Source: Micromonospora_G sp044458865
GTDB taxonomy: Bacteria; Actinomycetota; Actinomycetes; Mycobacteriales; Micromonosporaceae
Length of the DNA stretch: 64,000 nucleotides
Reading direction: 5' to 3'
Assembly (NCBI RefSeq): GCF_044458865.1
Contig: NZ_JBITIH010000007.1
Location: 1 to 64,000 of the forward strand
Shown: positions 53,099-62,561 of the stretch, in pieces
Numbering within the stretch: position 1 is the first letter of the stretch
Layout of the letters: each line of letters starts with the position of its first letter
Made by a program: the position numbers and the translations under genes
Notes under the pieces: model-generated
Told to the model about the DNA's origin: nothing
Database searches by the model: none
What the model saw: only the letters and a program-made list of their open reading frames with translations

Positions 53099-56000
53099 GT
53101 GCGTCAACCAATCTCCATCGGATCGTGGCCGGTCTGGCGTCAGCTGACCGCAGCCGACCCGTTCGCGCGGGCCGCCGCCGTGAAGTCGTCGCAGAGCGCA
53201 TCCCTGGAAGCCCGGACCGCCGCCGCCGACTGCGTGGTCAAGTCGATCTGCCCGTACTGCGCGGTCGGCTGCGGTCAGAACGTGTACGTCCGCGACGAGC
53301 GGGTGGTGCACATCGAGGGCGATCCGGACTCGCCGGTGAGCCGGGGCCGGCTCTGCCCCAAGGGTGCCGCGACACTCCAACTGACCACCGACTCCGGTCG
53401 GCTCGACACGGTCCTCTACCGCCCTCCGTACGCCCGCGAGTGGCGCGAGCTCGACCTGAACACCGCGATGGAGATGATCGCCGACCGGGTGATCCGGACC
53501 CGGCGGGACACCTGGGAGTGGGAGTACGACGGCCTGCGGGTGAACCGCACCATGGGCGTCGCCAGCCTGGGCGGTGCGACCCTCGACAACGAGGAGAACT
53601 ACCTGATCAAGAAGCTCTTCACCGGGCTCGGTGTGGTGCAGGTGGAGAACCAGGCCCGGGTCTGTCACAGCTCCACCGTCATCGGCCTCGGCACCTCGTT
53701 CGGCCGTGGTGGGGCGACCACCTTCATGCAGGACCTGCAGCACTCCGACTGCATCGTCATCGAGGGGTCGAACTTCGCCGAGGCACACCCGGTCGGCTTC
53801 CAGTGGGTGATGGAGGCGAAGGCGCGCGGCGCGACCGTGATCCACGTCGACCCCCGGTTCACCCGTACCAGCGCCCTGTCGGACCTGCACGTACCGATCC
53901 GGGCCGGATCGGACATCGCCTTCCTCGGCGGGATCATCAACAAGATCCTGACCGAGGAGAAGGACTTCCGCGAGTACGTGCTGGCGTACACGAACGCCTC
54001 GACGATCGTCAACGACCAGTTCCGCGACACCGAAGACCTGGACGGCCTCTTTTCCGGCTTCGACGACGAGGTCCACCAGTACGACGAGACGAGCTGGCAG
54101 TACGAGGGCACCCAGGTGGCCCCCTCCTCCGGTGACCGCGACGTGGCGTACGAGCGCAGGCTCGCCGCCCGCCGGCATGTCAACCCCGCCGGACGGGGGG
54201 AGAAGTTCGGCTCCGGCACCGCGGCCCTGGACGGCGACCCCCGACAGGATCCGACGCTGCGGGATCCGCGCTGCGTCTACCAGATTCTCAAACGGCACTT
54301 CTCCCGCTACACCCCGGAGATGGTCGAGCGGATCACCGGCATCCCGCAGGACGTGTTCGACCAGGTCTGCCGGCACCTGATCGAGGCGAGCGGGCCGGAA
54401 CGGACCAGCTCGTTCGTCTACGCGGTCGGCTGGACCCAGCACACCGACGGATCCCAGTTCATCCGGGCGGCGAGCATCCTGCAACTGCTGCTCGGCAACA
54501 TCGGGCGGCCCGGCGGCGGAATCCAGGCGCTGCGGGGGCACGCCAGCATCCAGGGGTCGACCGACATCCCGACCCTGTTCAACCTGCTGCCCGGCTACAT
54601 CCCGATGCCGCACGCCCACCGCCAGGGCGACTTCGACGACTTCATCGACGGCGACGCGGCGCGTAAGGGGTTCTGGTCGAACCTGCGCGCGTACATGGCC
54701 AGCATGCTCAAGGCATGGTGGGGTCCGGTCGCCCAGCCGGAGAACGACTTCTGCTTCGACTACCTGCCCCGGATCACCGGCAGCCACTCCGCCTACGACA
54801 CCACGCTCGAACAGCTCAAGGGGACCTGCAAGGGCTACTTCCTGCTCGGCGAGAACCCGGCGGTCGGCTCGGCGAACGCCCGGATGCAGCGGCTCGGCAT
54901 GGCGAACCTCGACTGGCTCGTGGTCCGGGACTTCAGCCTGATCGAGAGCGCCACCTGGTGGAAGGACGGCCCGGAGATCGAGTCGGGCGAACTGTCGACC
55001 GAGCAGATCGGCACCGAGGTCTTCTTCATGCCGGCCGCCGCACACACCGAGAAGGCCGGCAGCTTCACCAACACCAACCGGATGCTCCAGTGGCACCACC
55101 AGGCGGTGGAACCGGCCGGCGACCAGCGCAGCGAACTCTGGTTCGCCTACCACCTCGGTCGGATCATCCGAGAGAAGCTGGCCGGCTCGACAGATCCGAT
55201 GGACCGGCCGATCCTCGATCTGACCTGGGACTATCCCACCGAGGGGCAGACCAGGGAGCCGATGGCCGAAGCGGTCCTCGCCGAGATCAACGGCTGGGAC
55301 GCCGACGGCCGGCCGCTGTCGAACTACAACGAACTGCGCGACGACGGCTCCACCACCTGCGGCGTCTGGATCTACTGCGGCGTCTACGCCGACGGGATCA
55401 ACCAGTCGGCCCGGCGCAAGCCCCACCAGGAGCAGAACTGGGTCGGCGCCGAATGGGCCTGGGCCTGGCCGGCCAACCGACGGGTGCTCTACAACCGGGC
55501 ATCGGCCCGGCCGGACGGGCAGCCGTGGAGCGAGCGGAAACGGCTGGTCTGGTGGGACGAGCAGGCCGGGCGGTGGACCGGGCACGACGTACCCGACTTC
55601 GAGCCGACCAAGCGACCCGACTACCAGCCGCCGGAGGGGGCCGAGGGGGTGGCGGCACTGCGCGGCACCGACGCCTTCATCATGCAGGCCGACGGCCTGG
55701 GCTGGCTCTACGTGCCCAGCGGGGTACTGGACGGGCCGCTGCCCACGCACTACGAGCCACAGGACTCGCCGGTGCAGAATCCGCTCTACGGTCAGCAGCG
55801 CAACCCGGCCCGGCTGCTGCGCCCGCACCCCGAGAACCGCTACCAGCCCAGCGGCTCCGAACCGGGTGCGGAGATCTTCCCGTACGTGGTGACCACCTAC
55901 CGGCTCACCGAACACTTCACCGCCGGGGCGATGACCCGGAACAACCGGTATCTGGCCGAGCTGCAACCCGAGTTCTTCTGTGAAGTCTCACCGGAACTGG

Positions 56001-56353
56001 CAACCGAGCGAGGGCTGGAGCACGCCGGCTGGGCCACCATCGTCACCGCCCGCAACGCGATCGAGGCCCGGGTCCTGGTCACCTCCCGGATGGCCCCGCT
56101 GCGGGTCGACGGTCGGGTGATCCACCAGATCGGACTGCCGTTCCACTGGGGACCGAACGGCTACAGCAGGGGCGATGCCGCGAACGAACTCTCCGCGATC
56201 AGCCTGGACCCGAACTCGCACATCCAGGAGGTCAAGGCCTTCAGCGCGGACATCCGGCCCGGCCGCCGACCCCGGGGGCCGTCCCGCCCCGCCATGGTCC
56301 GGGACTACCAGCGCCGGGCCGGGATCACCGAACGCACCGGCACGGAGGTGTGA
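53099..56353 (+). CDS. fdhA: formate dehydrogenase catalytic subunit (molybdopterin, cysteine type)
   Basis: 1084 residues. N-terminal [4Fe-4S] cysteines C51, C54, C58 and C86 (CPYCAVGCG ... LCPKG), then the bis-MGD domains and a C-terminal MGD-binding domain (about 930-1060). The active-site residue in NQARVCHSS is C189, where many enzymes of this type have selenocysteine. It oxidises formate to CO2 and passes electrons to the Fe-S subunit encoded next. The GTG at 53099 is preferred; GGGAGG is 9 bases upstream. No twin-arginine pair is visible at the N-terminus, so the catalytic subunit may stay cytoplasmic. Confidence 0.92.
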   Translation: MRQPISIGSWPVWRQLTAADPFARAAAVKSSQSASLEARTAAADCVVKSICPYCAVGCGQNVYVRDERVVHIEGDPDSPVSRGRLCPKGAATLQLTTDSGRLDTVLYRPPYAREWRELDLNTAMEMIADRVIRTRRDTWEWEYDGLRVNRTMGVASLGGATLDNEENYLIKKLFTGLGVVQVENQARVCHSSTVIGLGTSFGRGGATTFMQDLQHSDCIVIEGSNFAEAHPVGFQWVMEAKARGATVIHVDPRFTRTSALSDLHVPIRAGSDIAFLGGIINKILTEEKDFREYVLAYTNASTIVNDQFRDTEDLDGLFSGFDDEVHQYDETSWQYEGTQVAPSSGDRDVAYERRLAARRHVNPAGRGEKFGSGTAALDGDPRQDPTLRDPRCVYQILKRHFSRYTPEMVERITGIPQDVFDQVCRHLIEASGPERTSSFVYAVGWTQHTDGSQFIRAASILQLLLGNIGRPGGGIQALRGHASIQGSTDIPTLFNLLPGYIPMPHAHRQGDFDDFIDGDAARKGFWSNLRAYMASMLKAWWGPVAQPENDFCFDYLPRITGSHSAYDTTLEQLKGTCKGYFLLGENPAVGSANARMQRLGMANLDWLVVRDFSLIESATWWKDGPEIESGELSTEQIGTEVFFMPAAAHTEKAGSFTNTNRMLQWHHQAVEPAGDQRSELWFAYHLGRIIREKLAGSTDPMDRPILDLTWDYPTEGQTREPMAEAVLAEINGWDADGRPLSNYNELRDDGSTTCGVWIYCGVYADGINQSARRKPHQEQNWVGAEWAWAWPANRRVLYNRASARPDGQPWSERKRLVWWDEQAGRWTGHDVPDFEPTKRPDYQPPEGAEGVAALRGTDAFIMQADGLGWLYVPSGVLDGPLPTHYEPQDSPVQNPLYGQQRNPARLLRPHPENRYQPSGSEPGAEIFPYVVTTYRLTEHFTAGAMTRNNRYLAELQPEFFCEVSPELATERGLEHAGWATIVTARNAIEARVLVTSRMAPLRVDGRVIHQIGLPFHWGPNGYSRGDAANELSAISLDPNSHIQEVKAFSADIRPGRRPRGPSRPAMVRDYQRRAGITERTGTEV

Positions 56354-56357
56354 GGCC

Positions 56358-57347
56358 ATGACCTTCGACCTACGCGAAGCGGCCGGTACGGGGATCGACC
56401 CGGCAACCGCCGGCGGTTACCGGGACCATCCCGAACGGGTCGGCTTCTTCACCGACACCAGCGTCTGCATCGGCTGCAAGGCCTGCGAGGTGGCGTGCAA
56501 GGAGTGGAACGCCGTACCGGAGGACGGTCTGCTCTTCACCGGCATGTCGTACGACAACAGCATCGGCCTCGGCGCCGACACCTGGCGGCACGTCGCCTTC
56601 ATCGAGCAGCCGCGACAGCTCGGCCGGCAGGAGACCTACCTCGCCCCAGCCGAACTGCCGGACGTACTCAAGCAGGCGGCGGTCGGCCGGGCCCCGGTCT
56701 CGCTCGGCATGCCGGCGTCCGCCCCGCCCGACGGCGTCGTCGGCGCCGTCCCGGAGATGGACTTCCGCTGGCTGATGTCCTCCGACGTGTGCAAGCACTG
56801 CACCCACGCCGCCTGCCTCGACGTCTGCCCGACCGGCTCGCTCTTCCGCACCGAGTTCGGCACGGTCGTGGTGCAGGAGGAGATCTGCAACGGCTGCGGC
56901 TACTGCGTACCCGCCTGCCCGTTCGGGGTGATCGACAAGCGTCCCTCGGACGGGCGGGTCTGGAAGTGCACCATGTGCTACGACCGGTTGTCGGTGGGCC
57001 AGGAACCCGCGTGCGCCAAGAGCTGCCCCACCGACTCGATCCAGTTCGGCGAGCTGGAGGAGCTACGGGAGCGGGCGGGCCGGCGGGTGGTGGCGTTGCA
57101 GGCGAGCGGGGTCACCAGCGCCCGGCTCTACGGCGCCGACCCCGACGACGGGGTCGGCGGCGCCGGAGCCTTCTTCCTGCTCCTCGACGAACCCGAGGTG
57201 TACGGCCTGCCGCCGGACCCGGTCGTCACCACCCGAGACCTGCCCGCCATGTGGCGTCGGGTCGGGGTGGCCGCCGCGGGACTGTTGATCGGGCTGATCG
57301 CGGTCACGATGCCGGTCGGCGGACGCCGGACGGGAGCGCACCGATGA
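56358..57347 (+). CDS. fdhB: formate dehydrogenase iron-sulfur subunit
   Basis: 329 residues, with four ferredoxin-type clusters: CIGCKACEVACKEWN at about 36-50, CKHCTHAACLDVCPTG, CNGCGYCVPACPFG and CTMCYDRLSVG with a distant CAKSCPTD. A hydrophobic helix near the C-terminus (about 300-320, VAAAGLLIGLIAVTMPVGG) should anchor it in the membrane, as in FdoH. The ATG at 56358 is 4 bases after the catalytic-subunit stop, and its own stop overlaps the next ATG (ATGA), so the subunits are made in step. Confidence 0.92.
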   Translation: MTFDLREAAGTGIDPATAGGYRDHPERVGFFTDTSVCIGCKACEVACKEWNAVPEDGLLFTGMSYDNSIGLGADTWRHVAFIEQPRQLGRQETYLAPAELPDVLKQAAVGRAPVSLGMPASAPPDGVVGAVPEMDFRWLMSSDVCKHCTHAACLDVCPTGSLFRTEFGTVVVQEEICNGCGYCVPACPFGVIDKRPSDGRVWKCTMCYDRLSVGQEPACAKSCPTDSIQFGELEELRERAGRRVVALQASGVTSARLYGADPDDGVGGAGAFFLLLDEPEVYGLPPDPVVTTRDLPAMWRRVGVAAAGLLIGLIAVTMPVGGRRTGAHR

Positions 57348-58396
57348 GCCGTACGGGAACCGCGACCGGCGGCGCCATGACCGACGTACGGCTGGACGAC
57401 GCACCGGACCTGCCCGCCGAGCGGGACGCGGTGGTCGGCTCGGCCGGGCGCAAGAACCGCCGGCAGCGCGGCGAACGGCTGATGGTGCCGAAGGCCGACT
57501 TCCGCTCCTACTACGGCCTACCGGTGCTCAACCAGCCGACCTGGGAAGCACCCGACATCGGCGGGTACCTCTTCCTCGGCGGACTGGCCGGCGCCTCCTC
57601 CACCCTCGCCGCGGCGGCCGAGTTCACCAGGCGGCCGAGACTCGCCCGTGCGCTCAAGGCCGGCGCGGCCACCGCCATCACCGGATCGCTCTACCTCCTG
57701 GTGCACGACCTGGGCCGGCCGGAACGATTCATCAACATGCTTCGGGTGGTCAAGGTGACCTCGCCGATGAGCATCGGCTCCTGGCTGCTCGCCGGTTACG
57801 CCCCGATGGCGATCGCGGCGGCCGGCACGGTGGTCACCGGGCGGTTCACCGTGCTCGGCCGGCTCGCCACGGTCGGGGCCGCACTGCTCGGGCCGGGCAT
57901 CGCCTCGTACACCGGGGCTCTGATCTCGAACACCGCCGTGCCCGCCTGGCACGAGGGGCACCGGGAGATGCCGCTGCTCTTCGTCGGCTCGGCCGCCGCG
58001 TCCGCCGGCGGCCTCGGCCTGCTCGTCACCCCGCGCGCCGATGCCGGCCCGGCGCGCCGGGCCGCCCTGCTCGGGGCGGTCACCGAACTGGCCATGACCC
58101 GTCGACTGGAGCAGCGGCTCGGCCCCCTCGCCGAACCAATGCAACAGGGCACCGGCGGTTTGTTGATCCGTGCCGGCAAGATGTTCACCGCGACCGCCGC
58201 GCTGACCCTGGCCCTGGCCGGCCGGAACCGGAAGGCGACCGTGGTGGCGGGCGCGGCGCTGCTCGCCGGATCCCTCTGCACCCGGCTCGGCATCTTCCAC
58301 GCCGGCCTCGCCTCGGCGAAAGACCCGAAGTACACCGTCGGGCCGCAGCGGGAACGGCTCGACGCGAGCGGCAACGGCGCGGAGGTCCCGAGATGA
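57344..58396 (+). CDS. NrfD/PsrC-like membrane subunit of formate dehydrogenase
   Basis: 350 residues, a soluble N-terminal stretch (about 1-65) with VPKADFRSYYGLPVLNQPTWE, then about eight membrane helices. The YLFLGGLAGASSTLAAAAEF and HDLGRPERFINMLRVVKVTSPMS regions are typical NrfD quinone-site features. It takes the place of a cytochrome b FdhI-type subunit and should deliver electrons to menaquinone. Start ATGA-overlaps the Fe-S subunit; the stop ATGA-overlaps the next small gene. Confidence 0.9.
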   Translation: MSRTGTATGGAMTDVRLDDAPDLPAERDAVVGSAGRKNRRQRGERLMVPKADFRSYYGLPVLNQPTWEAPDIGGYLFLGGLAGASSTLAAAAEFTRRPRLARALKAGAATAITGSLYLLVHDLGRPERFINMLRVVKVTSPMSIGSWLLAGYAPMAIAAAGTVVTGRFTVLGRLATVGAALLGPGIASYTGALISNTAVPAWHEGHREMPLLFVGSAAASAGGLGLLVTPRADAGPARRAALLGAVTELAMTRRLEQRLGPLAEPMQQGTGGLLIRAGKMFTATAALTLALAGRNRKATVVAGAALLAGSLCTRLGIFHAGLASAKDPKYTVGPQRERLDASGNGAEVPR

Positions 58397-58557
58397 AAAC
58401 CGTACGCAGCTACCTGCCGCTCGCCGGGATGATCGCCGCCACCTGCGTTGCGGCCCTTCTCGCCGCCCGCAGCGGCACCGCCCTCACCGACACCTCGTCC
58501 CGGGCCACCGGGCGGGCGTGGCGGGTCGCCGCCTCCGCGAGCCACCGGGCGGCGTAA
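58393..58557 (+). CDS. 54-residue membrane peptide at the end of the formate dehydrogenase operon
   Basis: Reads MKTVRSYLPLAGMIAATC and continues with one hydrophobic helix (about 8-26), then a serine/arginine-rich tail ending in SASHRAA. The ATG overlaps the NrfD-like stop by four bases (ATGA), with GGAGG 7 bases upstream, which strongly supports translation. It has no recognisable family; possible roles are assembly or stability of the membrane subunit. Confidence 0.65.
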   Translation: MKTVRSYLPLAGMIAATCVAALLAARSGTALTDTSSRATGRAWRVAASASHRAA

Positions 58558-58561
58558 CGCA

Positions 58562-58601
58562 GCCGTGTGCCCCACCTCGGAGGGTGGAAAATCGGCACGG
58601 C
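58562..58601 (+). terminator. hairpin ending the formate dehydrogenase operon
   Basis: GCCGTG and neighbouring bases at 58562-58571 pair with GGCACGGC at 58594-58601, with an inner CCACC-GGTGG helix. It follows the small membrane-peptide stop by 5 bases. Confidence 0.6.
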
Positions 58602-58633
58602 GCGGGGGAACCTGCCAGTAGGCTCGCCTACCC

Positions 58634-59308
58634 ATGGAGACCGGCACCGGACTTGAGCTGCTCACCATCCCGGCGGGGCGGGTGATGCTCTCGGACCGAC
58701 GCACCCAGCGCAGTTGGCCGGTGCAACTCGTGCCGTACCAGCTCGGCACCGTCCCGGTCACCCAGGCGCTGTACGCGCGGGTCACCGGCGAGCGGCCGGG
58801 CGCTCGGCACGGTGACCGGTTGCCCGTCGAAGGTGTCTCCTGGTGGGACGCGGTCCGGTTCTGCAACGCCCTGTCCCGACACGACGGGCTGGCCCCCGCG
58901 TACCGCCTCGACGTGGAGGGCGAGCAGGCACAGTGGGATGCCGCCGCCGACGGGTACCGACTGCCGACCGAAGCCGAGTGGGAGTACGCGTGCCGCGCCG
59001 GTACGACCGGCCCACGGTACGGGCAACTCGACGAGATCGCCTGGTACCGGGGCAACTCGCAGGAGCGGATCCACGACGTGGGCGAAAAGCGGCCCAACCC
59101 CTGGGGCCTGTACGACATGCTCGGCAACACCTGGGACTGGTGCTGGGACATCTACGACGCCGAGGTCTACGGCACCTACCGGGTGCTCCGGGGCGGCGGT
59201 TGGTTCGACGAGCACTGGAGCTGCCGGGCCTCGGTCCGGCGCCGCAGCCATCCCACCTTCCAGGTCGACGACCTCGGTTTCCGTCTCGCCCGCAACGCTC
59301 CACGCTGA
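58634..59308 (+). CDS. SUMF1/formylglycine-generating-enzyme-fold protein lacking one active cysteine
   Basis: 224 residues with the SUMF1 signature blocks: LPVEGVSWWDAVRFCNALS, YRLPTEAEWEYACRAG, GLYDMLGNTWDWCWD and RVLRGGGWFDEHWSCRASVRR. True formylglycine-generating enzymes have two copper-binding cysteines in the last block; here the first is aspartate and only one cysteine remains, so oxygen-dependent conversion of sulfatase cysteine is unlikely. It may be a sulfoxide-type or binding-only member. The next gene upstream is the formate dehydrogenase operon; no sulfatase is in the window. Confidence 0.8.
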   Translation: METGTGLELLTIPAGRVMLSDRRTQRSWPVQLVPYQLGTVPVTQALYARVTGERPGARHGDRLPVEGVSWWDAVRFCNALSRHDGLAPAYRLDVEGEQAQWDAAADGYRLPTEAEWEYACRAGTTGPRYGQLDEIAWYRGNSQERIHDVGEKRPNPWGLYDMLGNTWDWCWDIYDAEVYGTYRVLRGGGWFDEHWSCRASVRRRSHPTFQVDDLGFRLARNAPR

Positions 59309-59460
59309 CCCGCCGCCGGCTTGTCGCGTGGCCCGCTGCCCCTGGCACCTTGCATGATCTGGCAAGGACCCGACCGGGGCATGGTGTTCCGCCCGCTCCG
59401 GGCCCGACACTGACAACCGTCGTTGGCGGTGACCAGGAACAGTCGGACGGCGGTGGCGGT

Positions 59461-60708
59461 ATGACAGCGGAGCGGATCGACCCGTCCCGGGTGGCGCACC
59501 CGACGCGACGGCCGGAACTGGATGCCATCCGTGCCCTGGTCGTGGTCGGGCTCGTCTTCTTCCACTCGGCCCTGGTCTTCGACAGTCGGGACGATTTCTA
59601 CGTCAAGAACGCCGAGACCACCGACGTCACGATGATCTTCGCCAGTCTCGGTGTGGTCTGGGCGATGCCGATGCTCTTCCTCATCGCCGGCCTCGGCTCG
59701 TGGCACTCACTGCGCCGACGAGGGCCGGTCGGGTTCGCCCGGGAACGGGTACGCCGGCTCGGAGTTCCCCTGCTCTTCGCCACCGTCACCATCGTGCCGG
59801 TACCACAGTGGCTGCGGCTGCGCGCCGACCCCGACTACCACGAGTCGTACCTGCGCTTCCTGCCGCGTTTCTTCGACGTACGCCTCGCGCCCGCCGACTT
59901 CCCGTTCGTGCTCCAGGGCGAGCACTTCGAGACCGGTCACCTCTGGTTCGTGGTGCTGCTGCTCGCCTTCTCGCTGCTGCTGGCGCCGGTGGCCCGCTGG
60001 CTGCCGGCCCAATGGGGGAGCGCGCTACGCGACCGGACCGCCGAGGCGGTACGCCACCGTGGCCTGGTGCTGCTGCCCGCCGTGGCGGTCGGCGTCGTCA
60101 GCGCCGTACTCGGGCTCGAGGAGGGCTTCGCCGCCTGGCACCGCTGGGCGTACCTGCTCTTCTTCCTGTGCGGATTCGCGCTCGCCGCCGACGAACGGTT
60201 CCGGACGGCGATGCGGCGCGACGCCGTGCTCGCCGCCGCCCTCGGTCTGCTGCTGTTCGCGGTCGGCCTGCCCGGATTCCTGGCCGCCGGGGAGAGCGGT
60301 GACCCGTTCACCGACCACACCCCACTCGCGATCGGCGCCCGCGCTCTCTACGGGGCGACCGGCTGGTGCTGGCTGGTCGCGATCCTGGGACTGCTCGACC
60401 GACGTCCACGCCGCCCGGCCGGCACCGCCGAACGGGACACACCGGGCCGGCGCCGGTACGCCTACCTCTCCGCCGCCGTACTGCCGCTCTACGTCCTGCA
60501 CCAGCCGATCGTGGTGGCGGTCGCGTACGGCGTGGTCCGTTGGCGGGCCCCGATCCTGGTCGAGTACGTCGTCATCGTCGCCGCCTCGCTCGTGCTGACC
60601 GTTGCCGCGTACGACCTGCTGGTGCGGCGTACCCGGGTGACCCGGTTCCTGTTCGGACTGCGCGACCAGGAACCTCGCCGTGGCGGCTCGGATCCGGCGC
60701 GATCTTGA
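59461..60708 (+). CDS. acyltransferase-3 family membrane protein
   Basis: 415 residues with about ten membrane helices. The conserved N-terminal RRPELDAIRALVVVGLVFFHSALVF (R-D/E-x-x-R with a catalytic histidine, H near 41) and late LPLYVLHQPIVV are hallmarks of the OatA/NodX-type acyltransferase-3 family, which O-acylates exported polysaccharides, lipids or antibiotics. The ATG at 59461 fits the start of similarity, but the ribosome site is weak (GGCGGTGGCGG). Confidence 0.85.
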   Translation: MTAERIDPSRVAHPTRRPELDAIRALVVVGLVFFHSALVFDSRDDFYVKNAETTDVTMIFASLGVVWAMPMLFLIAGLGSWHSLRRRGPVGFARERVRRLGVPLLFATVTIVPVPQWLRLRADPDYHESYLRFLPRFFDVRLAPADFPFVLQGEHFETGHLWFVVLLLAFSLLLAPVARWLPAQWGSALRDRTAEAVRHRGLVLLPAVAVGVVSAVLGLEEGFAAWHRWAYLLFFLCGFALAADERFRTAMRRDAVLAAALGLLLFAVGLPGFLAAGESGDPFTDHTPLAIGARALYGATGWCWLVAILGLLDRRPRRPAGTAERDTPGRRRYAYLSAAVLPLYVLHQPIVVAVAYGVVRWRAPILVEYVVIVAASLVLTVAAYDLLVRRTRVTRFLFGLRDQEPRRGGSDPARS

Positions 60709-60822
60709 ATCGGGGCCGTGACGGACGTTACATTCTCCCGAGTGATCACCACCATCGATGTGATCGCGGTCGCTGTCCGTACCTACGCCGCCGGATGATC
60801 CCGGCCTGACCGGAGGTCTTCA

Positions 60823-62295
60823 ATGGACACCAGCGCAGCACCTTCTTCCGACCCGTCCGCCGTCACCCCCACCGGCACCGCGCCGACCCGGGACACCTCG
60901 TCCGGCTCGTTCCTGTCCCGCCGCCGGGCACTCGCCATCGGCCTCGGTGGCGCCGCCGGGCTGGCCGTCGCCGCGCCGGCCTGGGCGGTCACCGACCAGC
61001 GGCCCGGATCCACCCGTCCGCCGTCCCTGCACGCCAGCGACCGGCTGGTGGCGAGCCGGGTCTCGGCCTGGCGGGCGCTGGGGCACCTGCGGGTCCTCAC
61101 CGAGCGGATCGGCCCGCGCATCGGCGGCACCGCCTCGGAGCGCACCGCCGCCGACTACCTGGCCGACGTGCTGGACGATCTCGGCTACCGTACGACGCTG
61201 CAGCCGTTCGCGGTCGCGGACAAGTTCCTCGCCCAGCTCAGTTCCCGTCCGGGACTGCCGAGCGACCTGAACTGGCAGGTCGGCGCCTCGCCGCACGCCG
61301 CCCTCGACACCCGGGTCAGCGGCCGGGTGGTGGACGTCAAGGCCGGTACGCCCGCCGACTACCCGCAGGACGTCACCGGCAAGATCGTGCTCGTCGACTA
61401 TGTCGCGGCCCAGCGTGAGGCGCTCGTGGCCACCGCAGTGGCAAAGGGCGCGGCGGCCGTCGTCTTCCTTCCGGCGGACCTGGTGGAGCCGAGGCGCGCC
61501 TCGGCCTTCGCGCCCACCCTGCCCGGCTCGGCGACCTCGCCGGTGCCGATCCCGGTGGTCGGGGTGGCCCAGGCGCAGAAGCACCGGCTCCGGGAACGCC
61601 TTGCCGCCCGCCCCTTCACCCTGACCGTCAGCACCTCGGCGCACCAGGGACTCACCTCGCACAACGTGCTCGCCGAGCGGTCCCCGCGCCGGCACGCCAG
61701 CACCAGCCCGGTGGTGATGGTCAGCGCCCACTACGACACCGTGATCGGCGCCCCGGGCGCCAACGACGACGGCTCGGGCACCGTACTCTGCCTCGAACTC
61801 GCCCGGGTGCTGCGTTCCCTGCCGACCGACGCCACCATCCGGTTCGGACTCTGGGGCTCCGAGGAGCAGGGGCTGATCGGCTCCCGCTACCACGTGGCCC
61901 AGTTGCCGCAGGCCGAACGGGACCGGATCGTCGCCGTCTACCAGAACGACATGGTGGCGACCAGTTGGGATCCGGCCACCCGCTACTGGCTGCTCTCCTT
62001 CGACGGCCTTGCCAACCGGGCGACGAACGAGGTGGCCGCCGCCGCCACCCGGCTCGGCTACGACCCGCGCATCTCGCCGGTCACCCTGCGCGGCTCCAGC
62101 GACCATCAGTCGTTCCAGGAGGTCGGCATCGCCAGCGCGAACTTCTCCTGGCGCGGTGAGGAGTCCCCGGCACTGCTCGAACCGCCGTACCACAGCCCCG
62201 AGGACACCATCGAGAAGAACGTCAGCGTCGAGCGTCTCCAGGTCTCGTTGGAACTGATCGGCTGCGCCGCGTACGCCACCGCCCGCAACCCCTGA
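60823..62295 (+). CDS. Tat-exported M28 aminopeptidase
   Basis: 490 residues. A twin-arginine signal, SFLSRRRALAIGLGG (about 29-45), ends near PAWA. A PA domain (about 180-270) precedes the M28 core with its two-zinc ligands: SAHYDTVIGAPGANDDGSG, WGSEEQGLIGS, QNDM, and GSSDHQSF, plus the terminal PYHSPEDTIEKN. The order fits bacterial aminopeptidase Y/S-type enzymes that remove N-terminal residues outside the cell. The ATG at 60823 has GGAGG 7 bases upstream. Confidence 0.92.
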   Translation: MDTSAAPSSDPSAVTPTGTAPTRDTSSGSFLSRRRALAIGLGGAAGLAVAAPAWAVTDQRPGSTRPPSLHASDRLVASRVSAWRALGHLRVLTERIGPRIGGTASERTAADYLADVLDDLGYRTTLQPFAVADKFLAQLSSRPGLPSDLNWQVGASPHAALDTRVSGRVVDVKAGTPADYPQDVTGKIVLVDYVAAQREALVATAVAKGAAAVVFLPADLVEPRRASAFAPTLPGSATSPVPIPVVGVAQAQKHRLRERLAARPFTLTVSTSAHQGLTSHNVLAERSPRRHASTSPVVMVSAHYDTVIGAPGANDDGSGTVLCLELARVLRSLPTDATIRFGLWGSEEQGLIGSRYHVAQLPQAERDRIVAVYQNDMVATSWDPATRYWLLSFDGLANRATNEVAAAATRLGYDPRISPVTLRGSSDHQSFQEVGIASANFSWRGEESPALLEPPYHSPEDTIEKNVSVERLQVSLELIGCAAYATARNP

Positions 62296-62321
62296 CACCT
62301 GCTCCCTCGCGGGTGTCCCAC

Positions 62322-62380
62322 GTTGTCGGCTGCTCGGGCGTACGTCCATCGACGTGTCATGCGTCCGGGCAGCCGACAAC
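62322..62380 (+). terminator. long imperfect hairpin after the M28 gene
   Basis: GTTGTCGGCTGCTCGG at 62322-62337 pairs with CCGGGCAGCCGACAAC at 62365-62380 (one G-T pair). The loop contains a second small hairpin, ACGTC-GACGT. It stands 26 bases beyond the stop and before the next promoter. Confidence 0.6.
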
Positions 62381-62561
62381 CAGTGGTTGCCCGGCAGCCA
62401 CCTGCCGCGTCACATCGATCCGTAACGTACTGAACTCTATCCATGGCTGGGTCTCGGCGCCTATCGTCTGATCAACCGCTCGGGTGATCACTGGGCGGAC
62501 CTGGGTGTGAAGACGGTTGCCGATCTCGTCGGGCTGGCGCCCGAGTCCCAAGGAGACAGAG

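Noticed and set aside
52946..55966. 1006-codon minus-strand frame opposite fdhA
   Set aside because: Shadow of the formate dehydrogenase gene; composition shows the usual third-position GC mirror pattern and no recognisable motifs.
58634..59308. Formylglycine-generating enzyme
   Set aside because: One of the two catalytic copper cysteines is replaced by aspartate and no sulfatase gene is near.
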